From positions 1 through 64,000 of the forward strand of contig NZ_JBJGED010000004.1 of the NCBI RefSeq assembly GCF_045062745.1: 64,000 bases of DNA. The letters run 5' to 3'. This DNA comes from Paenibacillus_AA sp045062745 (GTDB lineage Bacteria; Bacillota; Bacilli; Paenibacillales; NBRC-103111). Positions 8,845 through 18,224 of this stretch are shown here, in pieces. Position 1 is the stretch's first letter. Each line of letters opens with the position of its first letter. The translations under genes and the position numbers were made by a program. The notes under the pieces were generated by a model, which saw only the letters and a list, made by a program, of their open reading frames with translations, ran no database searches and had not been told where the DNA came from.

Positions 8845-10209
8845 TCAGGCAGACGGATTTTTAATTTTTTCGGTGATGTTGTGGACAATTTTATATAATT
8901 CCTGGTCTTGCTGCAAGGCCGCCGTAATTTTCTCGTGGGCATGGATGACCGTCGTATGGTCGCGGCCCCCGAAGGCGTCGCCGATCTTGGGCAAGGAATA
9001 GTCCGTCAGCTCGCGGGATAAATACATAGCCACCTGCCGCGGAAAGGCAACCGCCTTCGTGCGCTTGCGCGCCTTGAAGTCCTCGATCTTCAGTCCATAA
9101 AACTCGCCTACCCGCTGCTGAATGTCCTGAATCGTAATAATGCGAGGCCGGCTGGCCGGAATGATGTCCTTCAGCGCCTCGGCGGCTAGATGCGTCGTTA
9201 TGTCTTGGTTAATCAAGGAGGAATAGGCCACTACCCGGATGAGCGCCCCCTCGAGCTCCCGGATGTTCGTGTCAATCTGGTTGGCTATGTAGACCATCGC
9301 TTCGTTCGGGATATCCAAGTTCTCCGCCTTGGCCTTCTTGCGCAGGATGGCGATGCGCGTCTCGAGGTCCGGCGGCTCGATGTCGGTGATGAGGCCCCAT
9401 TCGAACCGGGAGCGCAGCCGATCTTCCAGCGTCGGGATTTCCTTCGGCGGGCGATCGCTCGAGATGATGACTTGCTTGCGCTCTTCGTGAAGGGCGTTGA
9501 ACGTATGGAAAAATTCTTCCTGCGTCTGTTCTTTCCCCGCCAAAAACTGAATATCGTCTATAAGCAGGACATCTATGTTGCGGTACTTGTTGCGGAAGCT
9601 CTCACCTCGGTTGTCGCGGATCGCATTGATGAATTCGTTCGTGAATTTCTCGGACGAGATGTACAGCACCTTGGCACTCGGATTGTGCTCGAGCACATAG
9701 TGGCCGATCGCGTGCATGAGATGCGTCTTGCCTAGGCCCACGCCCCCGTACAAGAACAATGGATTGTAAGCCTTGGCCGGCGCTTCCGCTACTGCGAGCG
9801 AGGCGGCATGCGCGAACCGGTTGCCCAGGCCGACGACGAACGTATCGAACGTATACTTGGGGTTCAAATTATTAATGAACGGGTCTTCCGGAAACAATCC
9901 TTGCTTGGCCGGTTCGGCTACGGCCACAGCTGCCGGCTTGGCGGCGGCGGGCTGCTCCATCTCCTGCAGCGTGAACGTCAGCGTCACATCCCGGCCGGTC
10001 ACCTCGAACACCGTACTGCGGATCATTTTGGAATACCGGCTCTCCAGCCATTCCATCGAAAATTTGTTCGGTGCGCAGATGACGAGCGAGGTTTCGGTGA
10101 ATACCGTTGCTCGCGTTGATTTCAACCACGTGTCGTAGCTGGGCTTGCTAAGCCTATTCTGGATGTTGGACAACACTTGCTGCCATAATTCTTGAACGTG
10201 GCCATCCAC
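8845..10209 (-). CDS. dnaA: Chromosomal replication initiator DnaA
   Basis: The 454-residue AAA+ initiator. Domain I (1-80) has the KPSYDTWLKSTRA segment, followed by a short Ala/Pro-rich linker (86-105). Walker A GGVGLGKT is at 155-162 and Walker B VLLIDDIQFL lies downstream. The C-terminal DNA-binding domain has the DnaA signature GGRDHTTVIHAHEKI. The GTG start is set by AAAGGAGTG 8 bp upstream. It is the first gene of the dnaA-dnaN cluster, with origin elements on both sides. Confidence 0.98.
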   Translation of the reverse strand: MDGHVQELWQQVLSNIQNRLSKPSYDTWLKSTRATVFTETSLVICAPNKFSMEWLESRYSKMIRSTVFEVTGRDVTLTFTLQEMEQPAAAKPAAVAVAEPAKQGLFPEDPFINNLNPKYTFDTFVVGLGNRFAHAASLAVAEAPAKAYNPLFLYGGVGLGKTHLMHAIGHYVLEHNPSAKVLYISSEKFTNEFINAIRDNRGESFRNKYRNIDVLLIDDIQFLAGKEQTQEEFFHTFNALHEERKQVIISSDRPPKEIPTLEDRLRSRFEWGLITDIEPPDLETRIAILRKKAKAENLDIPNEAMVYIANQIDTNIRELEGALIRVVAYSSLINQDITTHLAAEALKDIIPASRPRIITIQDIQQRVGEFYGLKIEDFKARKRTKAVAFPRQVAMYLSRELTDYSLPKIGDAFGGRDHTTVIHAHEKITAALQQDQELYKIVHNITEKIKNPSA

Positions 10210-10237
10210 AAATTGTTCACTCCTTTAAATTGCGAGC

Positions 10238-10265
10238 ATTGCAAGTTCTTGTCTTGCTATGTCAA
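10238..10265 (-). promoter_or_regulatory. Candidate dnaA promoter
   Basis: On the minus strand a consensus -35 TTGACA (10260-10265) is followed after 16 bp by TGCAAT (10238-10243), a weak -10. It lies about 30 bp before the dnaA start and next to DnaA boxes, which would fit autoregulation by DnaA. The -10 is poor, so the call is tentative. Confidence 0.4.
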
Positions 10266-10620
10266 TGATTGAGGGATCTTGTCGAATAAATATCCACAGT
10301 TTTCCGATTTGCAGGAACGGAATCAGTAACAGCCGGGGTGTTTGTTCACAAAGTTATCCACATGTTGTTGATAATTTGAGGATGTTCGGAGATTGTACAC
10401 AACCGAAAACAATTTTATGATAGCAGAACAAAGCCTTGTTTTCAACGCAATTCAGCGATTTATCCACATATTCAATCCCTTGTGTATTCGAGTTGTCAAC
10501 AACACTAGATATTGTTAATACGTTGTTAAGAATCGACAAATTTCGCTTGATTTCCTCTGGATAATTATACACAAGTGAATAACTTGCGAATTTTGACAAT
10601 ATCCACAGTGGATGCTTCAT
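10266..10620. other. oriC: DnaA box cluster between dnaA and rpmH
   Basis: No gene lies between dnaA and rpmH. The region holds two perfect DnaA boxes TTATCCACA (10354-10362, 10460-10468), three close variants (ATATCCACA at 10290-10298 and 10599-10607, TTATACACA at 10565-10573) and weaker ones (TTGTTCACA 10342-10350, TTGTACACA 10393-10401). All of these read in the same direction on the plus strand. Between them the DNA is AT-rich, including 10501-10550. Together with the dnaA-dnaN element this gives the bipartite origin known from Bacillus. Confidence 0.9.
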
Positions 10621-10641
10621 TTTCCCAATGGGGTTGGATCG

Positions 10642-10670
10642 TTGACTTTTACAGGCGGAAATGGTTTAAT
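10642..10670 (+). promoter_or_regulatory. rpmH promoter
   Basis: A -35 TTGACT (10642-10647) and a -10 TTTAAT (10665-10670) are separated by 17 bp, 73 bp before the rpmH start. It fires away from the origin, opposite to dnaA. Confidence 0.7.
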
Positions 10671-10743
10671 GGAAAAAGGCGTTTTTGGAGTATACCGTAT
10701 GGAGTCCAACAACTGAACCAGTTTTCCTGAGGGGGTGCAATAG

Positions 10744-10878
10744 ATGGGACCGACATTTAAGCCGAATGTGAGCAAGCGCGCGAAGGTGCACGGGTTTCGG
10801 AAAAGAATGAGCACGAAGAACGGTCGTAAAGTTCTGAAGGCTCGTCGTCAAAAAGGCAGAAAAGTTATCAGCGCATAA
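10744..10878 (+). CDS. rpmH: 50S ribosomal protein L34
   Basis: A 44-residue, very basic protein: GPTFKPNVSKRAKVHGFRKR at the start and GRKVLKARRQKGRKVISA at the end match L34. GAGGGGGTG lies 6 bp before the ATG. It is the first gene on the right side of the origin, as in nearly all Firmicutes, and is followed by its own terminator before rnpA. Confidence 0.97.
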   Translation: MGPTFKPNVSKRAKVHGFRKRMSTKNGRKVLKARRQKGRKVISA

Positions 10879-10883
10879 AGGAA

Positions 10884-10910
10884 GGCCACTCCGAGGTGGT
10901 CTTTTTTTTT
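10884..10910 (+). terminator. Terminator after rpmH
   Basis: A six-pair stem GGCCAC / GTGGTC (one G-U pair) with a 6-nt loop is followed by nine T residues, directly after the L34 stop. A smaller hairpin GCTCC-ATTA-GGAGC with TTTTCTT follows at 10975-10995 in the 229-bp gap before rnpA; otherwise nothing is seen in that gap. Confidence 0.8.
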
Positions 10911-11139
10911 GAGCGTTACAGAAAGTTTGAATTCGCTAACTTCCTCTAAAAGGGACCCGCCGACGATTCGAGATGCTCCATTAGGAGCTTTTCTTACATA
11001 GGACAAAGGCACGCTCCACGAGCACGTTTATCCGGTCTGGCTTGTGTCTAGACTAGGAAAGTTGGAGCTTCTAACTCTAGATGAAACTTCGGATATTATA
11101 AATGTACTAATAGTTCATGAAAATTGATGGTGATGGACG

Positions 11140-11478
11140 GTGCAAAAAGAGCTAAGGCTGACCAGACGCGAAGATTTCAATAAAGTGTACCGGTACGGCA
11201 AATCGAGCGCGAATTTCCAGTTCGTCGTCTACAGCTTGCCTCAGACAAAGGTGGAGCGGTTCCGGGCCGGCATCTCGGTGAGCAAGAAGGTAGGCAACGC
11301 GGTTGTGCGCAATCGGATTCGAAGAGTGGTGAAGGAGATTTTGCGGCATCATGCCGACCGGATTCGTCCTCATGTGGATCTCGTCGTAATCGCCCGCAAA
11401 CCCGCATCCGAAATGGAGTACAAGGAGATGGAGAAAAGCTTGCTGCACGCGTTGAAGCGGGCATCGCTGCTCCAGTAG
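11140..11478 (+). CDS. rnpA: Ribonuclease P protein component
   Basis: A 112-residue basic protein that assists the RNase P RNA in trimming pre-tRNA 5' ends. The family signature (A)GISVSKKVGNAVVRNRIRRVVKE is present at about residues 43-65, with ARKPAS later. The start is GTG; the upstream ribosome-binding site is weak. It lies between rpmH and yidC, the conserved order. Confidence 0.95.
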   Translation: MQKELRLTRREDFNKVYRYGKSSANFQFVVYSLPQTKVERFRAGISVSKKVGNAVVRNRIRRVVKEILRHHADRIRPHVDLVVIARKPASEMEYKEMEKSLLHALKRASLLQ

Positions 11479-11559
11479 AAGATGGAATAAAAAGTTTTCT
11501 TTACCCCTGCGATTGTGGTATAGTTGAGTTTGGAAAAGAAGGTTAGGAGGAAGCTTATT

Positions 11560-12309
11560 TTGACCCGTCGTCGTATCTATACACTAGCGGTATTATCTCT
11601 CATGATTTTGGTCTTGGCGGGATGCGGCAGCATGAATCCGCAGACGAATCCGATCGATCCGGCCAACGGCTTTTGGGACAAGTTCTTCATTTATCCGCTG
11701 TCTACATTAATGAATTGGTTTGCTGATATATTGTGGGGTCAATATGGGTTGTCCATTCTAATCGTGACGATCTTGATCCGATTCCTCGTCTTGCCGCTGA
11801 CTCTCAAGCAATACCGCAGCTCCAAGAAGATGCAAGACATTCAGCCCGAGATGAAGAAGCTGAAGGAGAAGTACAAGGACGATCCGAAGAAGCAGCAGGA
11901 AGAGACGATGAAGTTGTTCCAGGCGAACGGGGTTAACCCGCTGGCCGGCTGTTTACCGCTCTTGGTACAGATGCCGATTCTGATTGCGCTCTACCATGCG
12001 ATCATGCGGAACGGCGAGATTAGCCAGCACACGTTCATGTGGCTGAAGTTGGGGTCGCCGGATCCTTACTACGTCCTGCCGGTGTTGGCGGCGATTACGA
12101 CTTTCCTGCAGCAGAAGATGATGTCGAGCCAAATGACTTCGCAGATGCAGGCGCTCATGTTCATTTTCCCCGTGATGATCTTCGTCATGTCGATGAACTT
12201 CGCCTCTGCGCTTCCTCTATACTGGATTTACAGCAACTTGTTCACAGTCGTTCAATCTTATTTCCTTTATCGTCGACCATCAACGAATAAGGGTGGCCCA
12301 TCCAAATGA
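11560..12309 (+). CDS. yidC: Membrane protein insertase YidC (SpoIIIJ type)
   Basis: A 249-residue lipoprotein insertase of the Oxa1/YidC family. The signal peptide ends in LVLAGC (Cys22), and the membrane core includes GLSILIVTILIRFLVLPLTL with the conserved hydrophilic-groove Arg, and the NPLAGCLPLLVQMPILIALY segment. The TTG start is chosen because AGGAGG lies 9 bp before it; an upstream TTG 12 codons earlier would place that Shine-Dalgarno inside the gene. jag starts within its stop codon region (ATGA overlap). In Bacillus this paralogue is needed for sporulation. Confidence 0.94.
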   Translation: MTRRRIYTLAVLSLMILVLAGCGSMNPQTNPIDPANGFWDKFFIYPLSTLMNWFADILWGQYGLSILIVTILIRFLVLPLTLKQYRSSKKMQDIQPEMKKLKEKYKDDPKKQQEETMKLFQANGVNPLAGCLPLLVQMPILIALYHAIMRNGEISQHTFMWLKLGSPDPYYVLPVLAAITTFLQQKMMSSQMTSQMQALMFIFPVMIFVMSMNFASALPLYWIYSNLFTVVQSYFLYRRPSTNKGGPSK

Positions 12310-12923
12310 AAAAGCTGGTTGTTGCGGGAAAAACAATCGAAGACGCAGTCAAATCCGGATTAGCCCAATGGAATACAACCGAGAACCGGGTTAAGATTCA
12401 AGTGTTGGAGCAGCCCAGCAAAGGGTTGTTCGGCCTGATCGGCAACAAGGAAGCGAAGGTTGAGTTGGAATGGATCCCGGATCCGATTGAAGAAGCGACG
12501 GTTTTCTTGCACGACGTCTTTCAGTCGATGCACATCGATGCAGCCATCGAGAGCCAAGAATCGGCTGAAGGAGTCCAGCTGAACATTAGCGGCAATGAGC
12601 TCGGGATCTTAATTGGAAGAAGAGGGCAGACGCTCGATTCGCTGCAATATTTGACGAATATCGTCGCGAATCGCTATGCCACATCCCATGTCAGGATCGT
12701 GCTCGATGCGGAGAACTTCCGTGATCGGCGCAAACAGACGCTCGAGGAACTGTCGGACCGGCTGGCCCGGCGCGTCATCCGGACGCGCAAGGAGGTCGTC
12801 CTGGAGCCGATGTCCCCGCAAGAACGCAAAGTGATTCACTCGCAACTGCAGAATCATCCGAATGTGAAGACATACAGTAAGGGCGAAGATCCGAACCGGA
12901 GAGTCGTCATTGCTCTTCGATGA
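12306..12923 (+). CDS. jag: RNA-binding protein KhpB/Jag (EloR)
   Basis: A 205-residue protein with three parts: an N-terminal Jag domain (about 1-50, KKLVVAGKTIEDAVKSGL), a KH domain with the IGRRGQTLDSLQYL motif (about 100-115), and an R3H domain (R...H around 170-205, ending in PNRRVVIALR). Jag/KhpB binds RNA with KhpA and affects cell elongation and division in other Firmicutes. It overlaps yidC by 4 bp. Confidence 0.93.
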   Translation: MKKLVVAGKTIEDAVKSGLAQWNTTENRVKIQVLEQPSKGLFGLIGNKEAKVELEWIPDPIEEATVFLHDVFQSMHIDAAIESQESAEGVQLNISGNELGILIGRRGQTLDSLQYLTNIVANRYATSHVRIVLDAENFRDRRKQTLEELSDRLARRVIRTRKEVVLEPMSPQERKVIHSQLQNHPNVKTYSKGEDPNRRVVIALR

Positions 12924-12940
12924 CTGAGATATAGAGACAT

Positions 12941-12977
12941 GCAATGACTCCTGAATCAGGCAGTCATTGCATTTTTT
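12941..12977 (+). terminator. Terminator after jag
   Basis: A stem GCAATGACT / AGTCATTGC (9 bp, 12-nt loop) is followed by ATTTTTT. It ends the rnpA-yidC-jag unit before mnmE. Confidence 0.88.
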
Positions 12978-13055
12978 CGTAAAACGGGAAGTTGCGGGAA
13001 GCGAGCATAGGGTGCTAAAAGGCCTGGTCTGGCCCGCAGAAAGGTGTTGTGCAGC

Positions 13056-14432
13056 ATGATAACCGACACAATAGGCGCCATTTCGACGCCGCTCGGCGAA
13101 GGCGGGATTGCCGTCATTCGCGTGAGCGGCCCCGATGCCATCCCGGCGGTTGACCGGTTGTTCCAGACGAAGACCCGCTTGTCCGAAGCGGATACGCATA
13201 CGGTTCACTATGGGCATATTCTAGACCCGGAGACGAAGGAACGGGTGGAGGAAGTATTGGTCACCCTGATGCGGGGGCCTCGTTCCTTCACTACGGAGGA
13301 TGTCGTCGAGGTTAGCTGTCACGGCGGGTTGATCTCGGTCAAGAAGGTGCTCGGTCTCATCCTCGAGCAGGGCGTCCGCTTGGCGGAGCCGGGCGAGTTC
13401 ACGAAGCGGGCTTTCTTGAACGGCCGAATCGACCTGACGCAGGCCGAGGCGGTCATCGATCTGATCCGCGCGAAGTCCGACCGGGCGTTCAAGGTGGCGC
13501 TGAAGCAGGTAGAGGGGACTCTGTCTCGGCAGGTGAAAGAGCTGCGGTATCAATTAGTGGAATTGATGGCGCATATCGAGGTCAACATCGACTATCCGGA
13601 GCATGACGTGGAGGAGTTGACCGGTTCGTTCATCCGCGAACGATGCACGCAAGCGATCGAGCGCATCGAGCAGCTCCTGAAGACCGCCGAGCAGGGGAAA
13701 GTGCTCCGTGAAGGGATCGTCACGGCGATCGTGGGACGGCCGAACGTGGGTAAGTCGTCGCTCCTGAATGCGATGGCGCAGGAGAACAAAGCGATCGTGA
13801 CGGATATCCCAGGGACGACGCGGGATATTATAGAAGAGATTGTCAATGTGAACGGGATTCCGCTGAAGCTGCTCGATACCGCGGGGCTGCGAGAAACGAC
13901 GGATTTGGTCGAACAGATCGGGGTCGAGAAATCGCGAACCGCGCTGTCGGATGCGGATCTGATTATTTTGGTCCTGAATCAGAGCGAGCCGCTACATGAG
14001 GATGAAAGGGCTTTGCTCGATCAAATTGCAGACCGCCAGACGATCGTGGTCATGAACAAGTCGGATCTGCCCAGCCAACTGGATGAAGCGTATCTCCGGG
14101 ATCGTGTCGCGGAGGATCGACTGGTCCGAATGTCGGTCCGAGAGGGGCAGGGCCTCGATGCGCTGGAGCGCGCGATCAGTGCGATCTTCTTCAGCGGCGA
14201 GCTGGAGAGCGGCGATCTGACCTATGTGAGCAACGTGCGGCATATTCATCTGCTCAAGCAGGCGAAGCGGGCGCTGGAGGATGGACGGACGTCCAGTGAA
14301 TCCGGGGTGCCGATCGATCTGATTCAGATCGATATTCGCAACGCGTGGGAGAGCTTGGGCGAGATGATCGGGGATTCGGTCGGCGATTCGTTGATCGATC
14401 AAATTTTTTCTCAATTTTGTCTCGGCAAATAA
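13056..14432 (+). CDS. mnmE: tRNA modification GTPase MnmE
   Basis: A 458-residue GTPase that with MnmG places the 5-carboxymethylaminomethyl group on wobble uridine 34. N-terminal tetrahydrofolate-binding domain (TIGAISTPLGEGGIAVIRVSG), central G domain with GRPNVGKSS, DIPGTTRD and DTAGLRET, NKSD for guanine specificity, and the diagnostic C-terminal CLGK. The ATG 4 codons inside the longest frame is chosen because it matches the family N-terminus and has AAAGGTG 9 bp upstream. It pairs with mnmG immediately downstream. Confidence 0.96.
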   Translation: MITDTIGAISTPLGEGGIAVIRVSGPDAIPAVDRLFQTKTRLSEADTHTVHYGHILDPETKERVEEVLVTLMRGPRSFTTEDVVEVSCHGGLISVKKVLGLILEQGVRLAEPGEFTKRAFLNGRIDLTQAEAVIDLIRAKSDRAFKVALKQVEGTLSRQVKELRYQLVELMAHIEVNIDYPEHDVEELTGSFIRERCTQAIERIEQLLKTAEQGKVLREGIVTAIVGRPNVGKSSLLNAMAQENKAIVTDIPGTTRDIIEEIVNVNGIPLKLLDTAGLRETTDLVEQIGVEKSRTALSDADLIILVLNQSEPLHEDERALLDQIADRQTIVVMNKSDLPSQLDEAYLRDRVAEDRLVRMSVREGQGLDALERAISAIFFSGELESGDLTYVSNVRHIHLLKQAKRALEDGRTSSESGVPIDLIQIDIRNAWESLGEMIGDSVGDSLIDQIFSQFCLGK

Positions 14433-14468
14433 ACGATTGCGGTTTGATATAGACTGGAGGGATTACGA

Positions 14469-16358
14469 ATGGGATATGTGGCGGGGGAATATGACGTCGT
14501 CGTCATCGGGGCCGGCCATGCGGGTTGTGAAGCGGCTTTGGCCGCGGCCCGGATGGGGTGCGAGACGCTGCTCTTGACGATCAATCTGGATATGGTGGCC
14601 TTCATGCCATGCAATCCTTCGATCGGGGGACCGGCTAAGGGGCATGTGGTGCGGGAGATTGACGCTCTGGGCGGCGAGATGGGGCGGAATATCGATCGGA
14701 CGTTCATCCAACTGCGGATGCTGAATACCGGGAAAGGGCCGGCCGTACACGCGCTGCGTGCGCAAGCCGATAAATTCCTGTACCAGCACACGATGAAGGA
14801 GACGATCGAAAAGCAGGAGAAGCTGACGCTTCGTCAGGGTATGGTGGAAGAGTTGATCGTCGAGAATGGCGTCTGTACGGGTGTTATTACAAAGACGGGA
14901 GCCGAATATAAGGGGAAGGCTGTCGTGCTGACGACAGGCACTTATTTGCGCGGCAAAGTGATTATGGGCGAGTTGATGTACGAGAGCGGGCCGAACAACC
15001 AGCAGCCTTCGGTGAAGCTGTCGGAGTCGCTTCGGAAGCAAGGATTCGACCTGGTGCGCTTCAAGACGGGAACTCCGCCTCGCGTGCACAAGGAGACGAT
15101 CGATTTCTCTAAGATGGAGATTCAACCCGGGGATGAGGAGCCGAAGTTCTTCTCGTACGAAACGACTGAATCTAGCAATGAACAACTGCCTTGCTGGTTG
15201 ACGTATACGTCCGGAGAGACGCATGAGATTATTAGCAGCAACCTGCATCGGGCGCCCATGTTCTCTGGCGCGATCGAGGGGACAGGACCTCGCTATTGCC
15301 CGTCGATCGAGGATAAGATCGTTCGGTTCAGCGATAAGCCGAAGCATCAGATTTTCCTGGAGCCCGAAGGCCTTCACACGTCGGAATATTACGTGCAGGG
15401 GTTGTCTACGAGCATGCCGGAGGACGTGCAGCTGAGGATTCTTCGCTCGATCCCGGGTCTCGAACAGGTAGAGATGATGCGGACCGGGTACGCCATCGAG
15501 TATGACGCGGTCGTGCCTACGCAGCTGTGGCCGTCGCTGGAGACGAAGCGTCTGCCGGGCCTGTTCACAGCCGGGCAGATCAACGGGACTTCCGGCTATG
15601 AGGAAGCCGCAGGGCAGGGCATTATGGCCGGGATCAACGCGGCTCGCAAGGTGCAGGGCCGGGAACCGGTTATTCTCGACCGCTCGGAAGGCTACATCGG
15701 CGTCTTGATCGACGATCTGGTGACGAAGGGCACGAGTGAGCCTTACCGGCTGCTCACTTCCCGCGCGGAGTATCGTCTGTTGCTCCGCCACGACAATGCG
15801 GACCTTCGTCTAACTCCGATCGGGTATGAGATTGGCTTGATCAAGCCCGATCGTTACGAGCGGTTCCTGCACAAGAAGCAGCAGGTGCAGCTGGAGATCG
15901 ACCGCCTGAAGTCCACGAAGGTGCGTCCGGAGCCGGAAGTGCAGCAATTGTTGACGGAAGCCGGTACGGTGGTCTTGAACAATGCGGTCGACCTGCTGTC
16001 GTTGATGCGCCGCCCGGAGATCACCTATGCTCATATCGAGCGGCTCTCGCGGTCTCCTCTGGAGCTTACGGAAGACATGAAGGAGCAGGTGGAGATTCAG
16101 ATCAAGTATGAGGGTTACATCGAGAAGCAGCTGGCGCATGTCGAACGGCTGAAAAAGATGGAGAAGAAGCGCATCCCGGAGAATATCGATTATAAGGCCA
16201 TTCATGGGATCGCGAATGAGGCGAAGCAGAAGCTCGCGGACATTCGCCCTATCTCGATCGGTCAGGCTTCGAGGATTTCGGGCGTGACGCCGGCGGACAT
16301 CTCGATCTTGCTCGTCTATCTCGAACACTACAATAAAGTTACGGCTGCTAGAGGGTAA
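14469..16358 (+). CDS. mnmG: tRNA uridine 5-carboxymethylaminomethyl modification enzyme MnmG
   Basis: A 629-residue FAD protein, partner of MnmE in U34 tRNA modification. The Rossmann FAD motif GAGHAGCEAA starts at residue 14, and the family signatures PCNPSIGGPAKGH and GQINGTSGYEEAAGQG are both present. Normal full length. GGAGGGAT precedes the ATG, 36 bp after mnmE, and rsmG starts 4 bp after its stop, giving the classic mnmE-mnmG-rsmG run. Confidence 0.97.
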   Translation: MGYVAGEYDVVVIGAGHAGCEAALAAARMGCETLLLTINLDMVAFMPCNPSIGGPAKGHVVREIDALGGEMGRNIDRTFIQLRMLNTGKGPAVHALRAQADKFLYQHTMKETIEKQEKLTLRQGMVEELIVENGVCTGVITKTGAEYKGKAVVLTTGTYLRGKVIMGELMYESGPNNQQPSVKLSESLRKQGFDLVRFKTGTPPRVHKETIDFSKMEIQPGDEEPKFFSYETTESSNEQLPCWLTYTSGETHEIISSNLHRAPMFSGAIEGTGPRYCPSIEDKIVRFSDKPKHQIFLEPEGLHTSEYYVQGLSTSMPEDVQLRILRSIPGLEQVEMMRTGYAIEYDAVVPTQLWPSLETKRLPGLFTAGQINGTSGYEEAAGQGIMAGINAARKVQGREPVILDRSEGYIGVLIDDLVTKGTSEPYRLLTSRAEYRLLLRHDNADLRLTPIGYEIGLIKPDRYERFLHKKQQVQLEIDRLKSTKVRPEPEVQQLLTEAGTVVLNNAVDLLSLMRRPEITYAHIERLSRSPLELTEDMKEQVEIQIKYEGYIEKQLAHVERLKKMEKKRIPENIDYKAIHGIANEAKQKLADIRPISIGQASRISGVTPADISILLVYLEHYNKVTAARG

Positions 16359-16362
16359 CGAT

Positions 16363-17085
16363 ATGGATCAATTGAAGATTACATTCACAGAGCTGCTTGC
16401 GTCTTGGCAGCTCTCCTTGTCTGAACGGCAATGGAGTCAGTTCGAGCGGTATTACCAGGAGCTCGTAGCCTGGAACGAGAAGATGAATTTAACGGCGATT
16501 ACCGACCGGGAACAAGTGTTCGTCAAACATTTTTTTGATTCGATTTCTTTGTCGTTTTTTGTCCCTTTGGGTAATGTACAGACGATTGCCGATATCGGAT
16601 CGGGTGCCGGATTTCCGAGCATTCCGCTGAAGATTATGTTTCCCCATTTGAAGGTGACGATTGTGGACTCGTTGAACAAGCGAATTTCTTTCCTGCAGGC
16701 CTTGGTCGGAGAACTGGAGCTTGATGGCGTGTCGTGTATCCATGGCAGGGCAGAGGATGTCGCCAGGATGAAGGAGCATCGCGACCGGTATGATCTCGTA
16801 ACGGCCCGTGCTGTCGCACGGTTAAGTGTGTTGAATGAATTTTGTCTCCCGTTCGTGAAGACTGACGGTCTGTTCGCAGCGATGAAGGGGGCGGACCCGG
16901 CTGAAGAGCTGGCGGAAGCGAAGTACAGTTTGCGGGAGTTAAAAGGAGAGCTGGAGCTTACGCATCGGTTCGAGCTTCCTATAGAACAATCCAGTAGACA
17001 TATCATTATTATCCGTAAGAAAGCTGCTACTCCGGCCAAGTATCCTAGAAAAGCAGGAACGCCACTCAAGCAGCCTTTGGTTTAA
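16363..17085 (+). CDS. rsmG: 16S rRNA (guanine527-N7)-methyltransferase RsmG
   Basis: A 240-residue SAM-dependent methyltransferase that modifies G527 of 16S rRNA; loss of it gives low-level streptomycin resistance in other bacteria. The SAM loop is ADIGSGAGFPSIPLKI, preceded by NEKMNLTAITDREQVFVKHF, both typical. The last residues are basic (KYPRKAGTPLKQP). A parS site begins at the final base of the gene. Confidence 0.96.
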   Translation: MDQLKITFTELLASWQLSLSERQWSQFERYYQELVAWNEKMNLTAITDREQVFVKHFFDSISLSFFVPLGNVQTIADIGSGAGFPSIPLKIMFPHLKVTIVDSLNKRISFLQALVGELELDGVSCIHGRAEDVARMKEHRDRYDLVTARAVARLSVLNEFCLPFVKTDGLFAAMKGADPAEELAEAKYSLRELKGELELTHRFELPIEQSSRHIIIIRKKAATPAKYPRKAGTPLKQPLV

Positions 17086-17101
17086 TGTTCCACGTGAAAC
17101 A
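17086..17101. promoter_or_regulatory. parS site 1 (ParB binding)
   Basis: TGTTCCACGTGAAACA matches the Bacillus parS consensus TGTTNCACGTGAAACA at all positions. It is directly after rsmG and before noc. ParB (Spo0J) nucleates here and spreads to organise the origin region. Confidence 0.95.
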
Positions 17102-17263
17102 TTACAGTGCTCGAGTTTGATGCTGCGTGAAATGTTCATATTTGGATAGCAGGAAAATTCGCTTTTTTGTTGAATTTTATTAGTGGGAGAAAACTGACTG
17201 ATCCATACATATTGTAGACGTTCAGGTTAGATGGAATTCAAGGATTGGGTGATCAGACATACT

Positions 17264-18082
17264 ATGAAAGAACAAATATCCAAGCTATTCGGATTATCGG
17301 AACGAGCATCAGGCGAAGACATCAAGAACATCCCGGTCGGGGAAATCGTTTCTAGTCCTTATCAACCGAGAACCATATTCGATGATGAGCGGATCGACGA
17401 GCTGTGCCAAACGATCAAGACGCATGGCGTCATTCAGCCCATCGTCGTTCGCGTGCGCAATAATAAATTCGAATTGATCGCCGGGGAGCGAAGATGGCGG
17501 GCGGTCAAGAAGCTCAACATGGACACAATCCCAGCGATCGTCCGTGAAATCAACGACTCCCAGGCCGCTTCGATCGCTTTAATCGAGAACCTCCAACGAG
17601 AAGGCTTGACGGCCATCGAGGAAGCGGTCGCCTACGAGCAGCTCATGCACCTCCACGATCTTACGCAGGAGAGCTTGGCCCAACGCCTAGGCAAGAGCCA
17701 ATCGACAATCGCGAATAAAATTCGACTCCTGCAGCTGCCGGACTTGGTCAAGATGGCGCTGATGGAGCGCAAAATTACGGAACGGCATGCACGGGCGCTA
17801 TTATCTCTAGATAGCGAAGAGCTTCAACTGAAGGTGTTGGATGACATCATCACCAGAGAGTTGAACGTCAAGCAGACCGAAGCACGAGTAAACTTCTACA
17901 AAGAAGCGGTTAAAATCAAGAAGAGCAAGCGAGTCAGTTTCTCCAAGGATATCCGCCTCGCTCTGAACACGATCCGCCAATCGGTGGAGATGGTAGCGGG
18001 CACAGGGCTCACGATCAAGACGGATGAGAAGGATCACGACGATCATTACGAATTTATTATTCGAATTCCCAAAAAACATTAA
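17264..18082 (+). CDS. noc: Nucleoid occlusion protein Noc
   Basis: A 272-residue ParB-family protein that blocks Z-ring assembly over the chromosome in Bacillus. The ParB CTPase/N-terminal fold shows the SPYQPRTIFDD and IAGERRWRAVK motifs, and a helix-turn-helix is in ESLAQRLGKSQSTIANKIRLL. The ATG giving MKEQISKLFGLSER is chosen because it matches the Noc membrane-targeting N-terminus; another ATG 11 codons upstream is possible and neither has a strong ribosome-binding site. It lies between rsmG and parA, the conserved place for noc. Confidence 0.92.
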   Translation: MKEQISKLFGLSERASGEDIKNIPVGEIVSSPYQPRTIFDDERIDELCQTIKTHGVIQPIVVRVRNNKFELIAGERRWRAVKKLNMDTIPAIVREINDSQAASIALIENLQREGLTAIEEAVAYEQLMHLHDLTQESLAQRLGKSQSTIANKIRLLQLPDLVKMALMERKITERHARALLSLDSEELQLKVLDDIITRELNVKQTEARVNFYKEAVKIKKSKRVSFSKDIRLALNTIRQSVEMVAGTGLTIKTDEKDHDDHYEFIIRIPKKH

Positions 18083-18092
18083 AACACTCGAT

Positions 18093-18118
18093 AAGCTCCG
18101 ACTTGGAGCTTTTGTTTT
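18093..18118 (+). terminator. Terminator after noc
   Basis: A perfect 7-bp stem AAGCTCC / GGAGCTT with a 5-nt loop is followed by TTGTTTT. Confidence 0.8.
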
Positions 18119-18224
18119 GGCCTCGTATAGATGAATGTCAGGATCGATTGTGGTATAGTGAATTTATATTAAATCTATAAAACTATGAGTTTCATTGTTT
18201 GATAGGATCATTGAGGTGAATGAG

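Noticed and set aside
10354..10620. An 88-codon frame within the origin
   Set aside because: It covers DnaA boxes, has no ribosome-binding site or conserved protein features, and sits in the non-coding oriC.
17101..17125. Possible extra parS or Noc-binding site after parS 1
   Set aside because: TGCGTGAAATGTTC only partly resembles parS, and the Noc site ATTTCCCGGGAAAT is not found.
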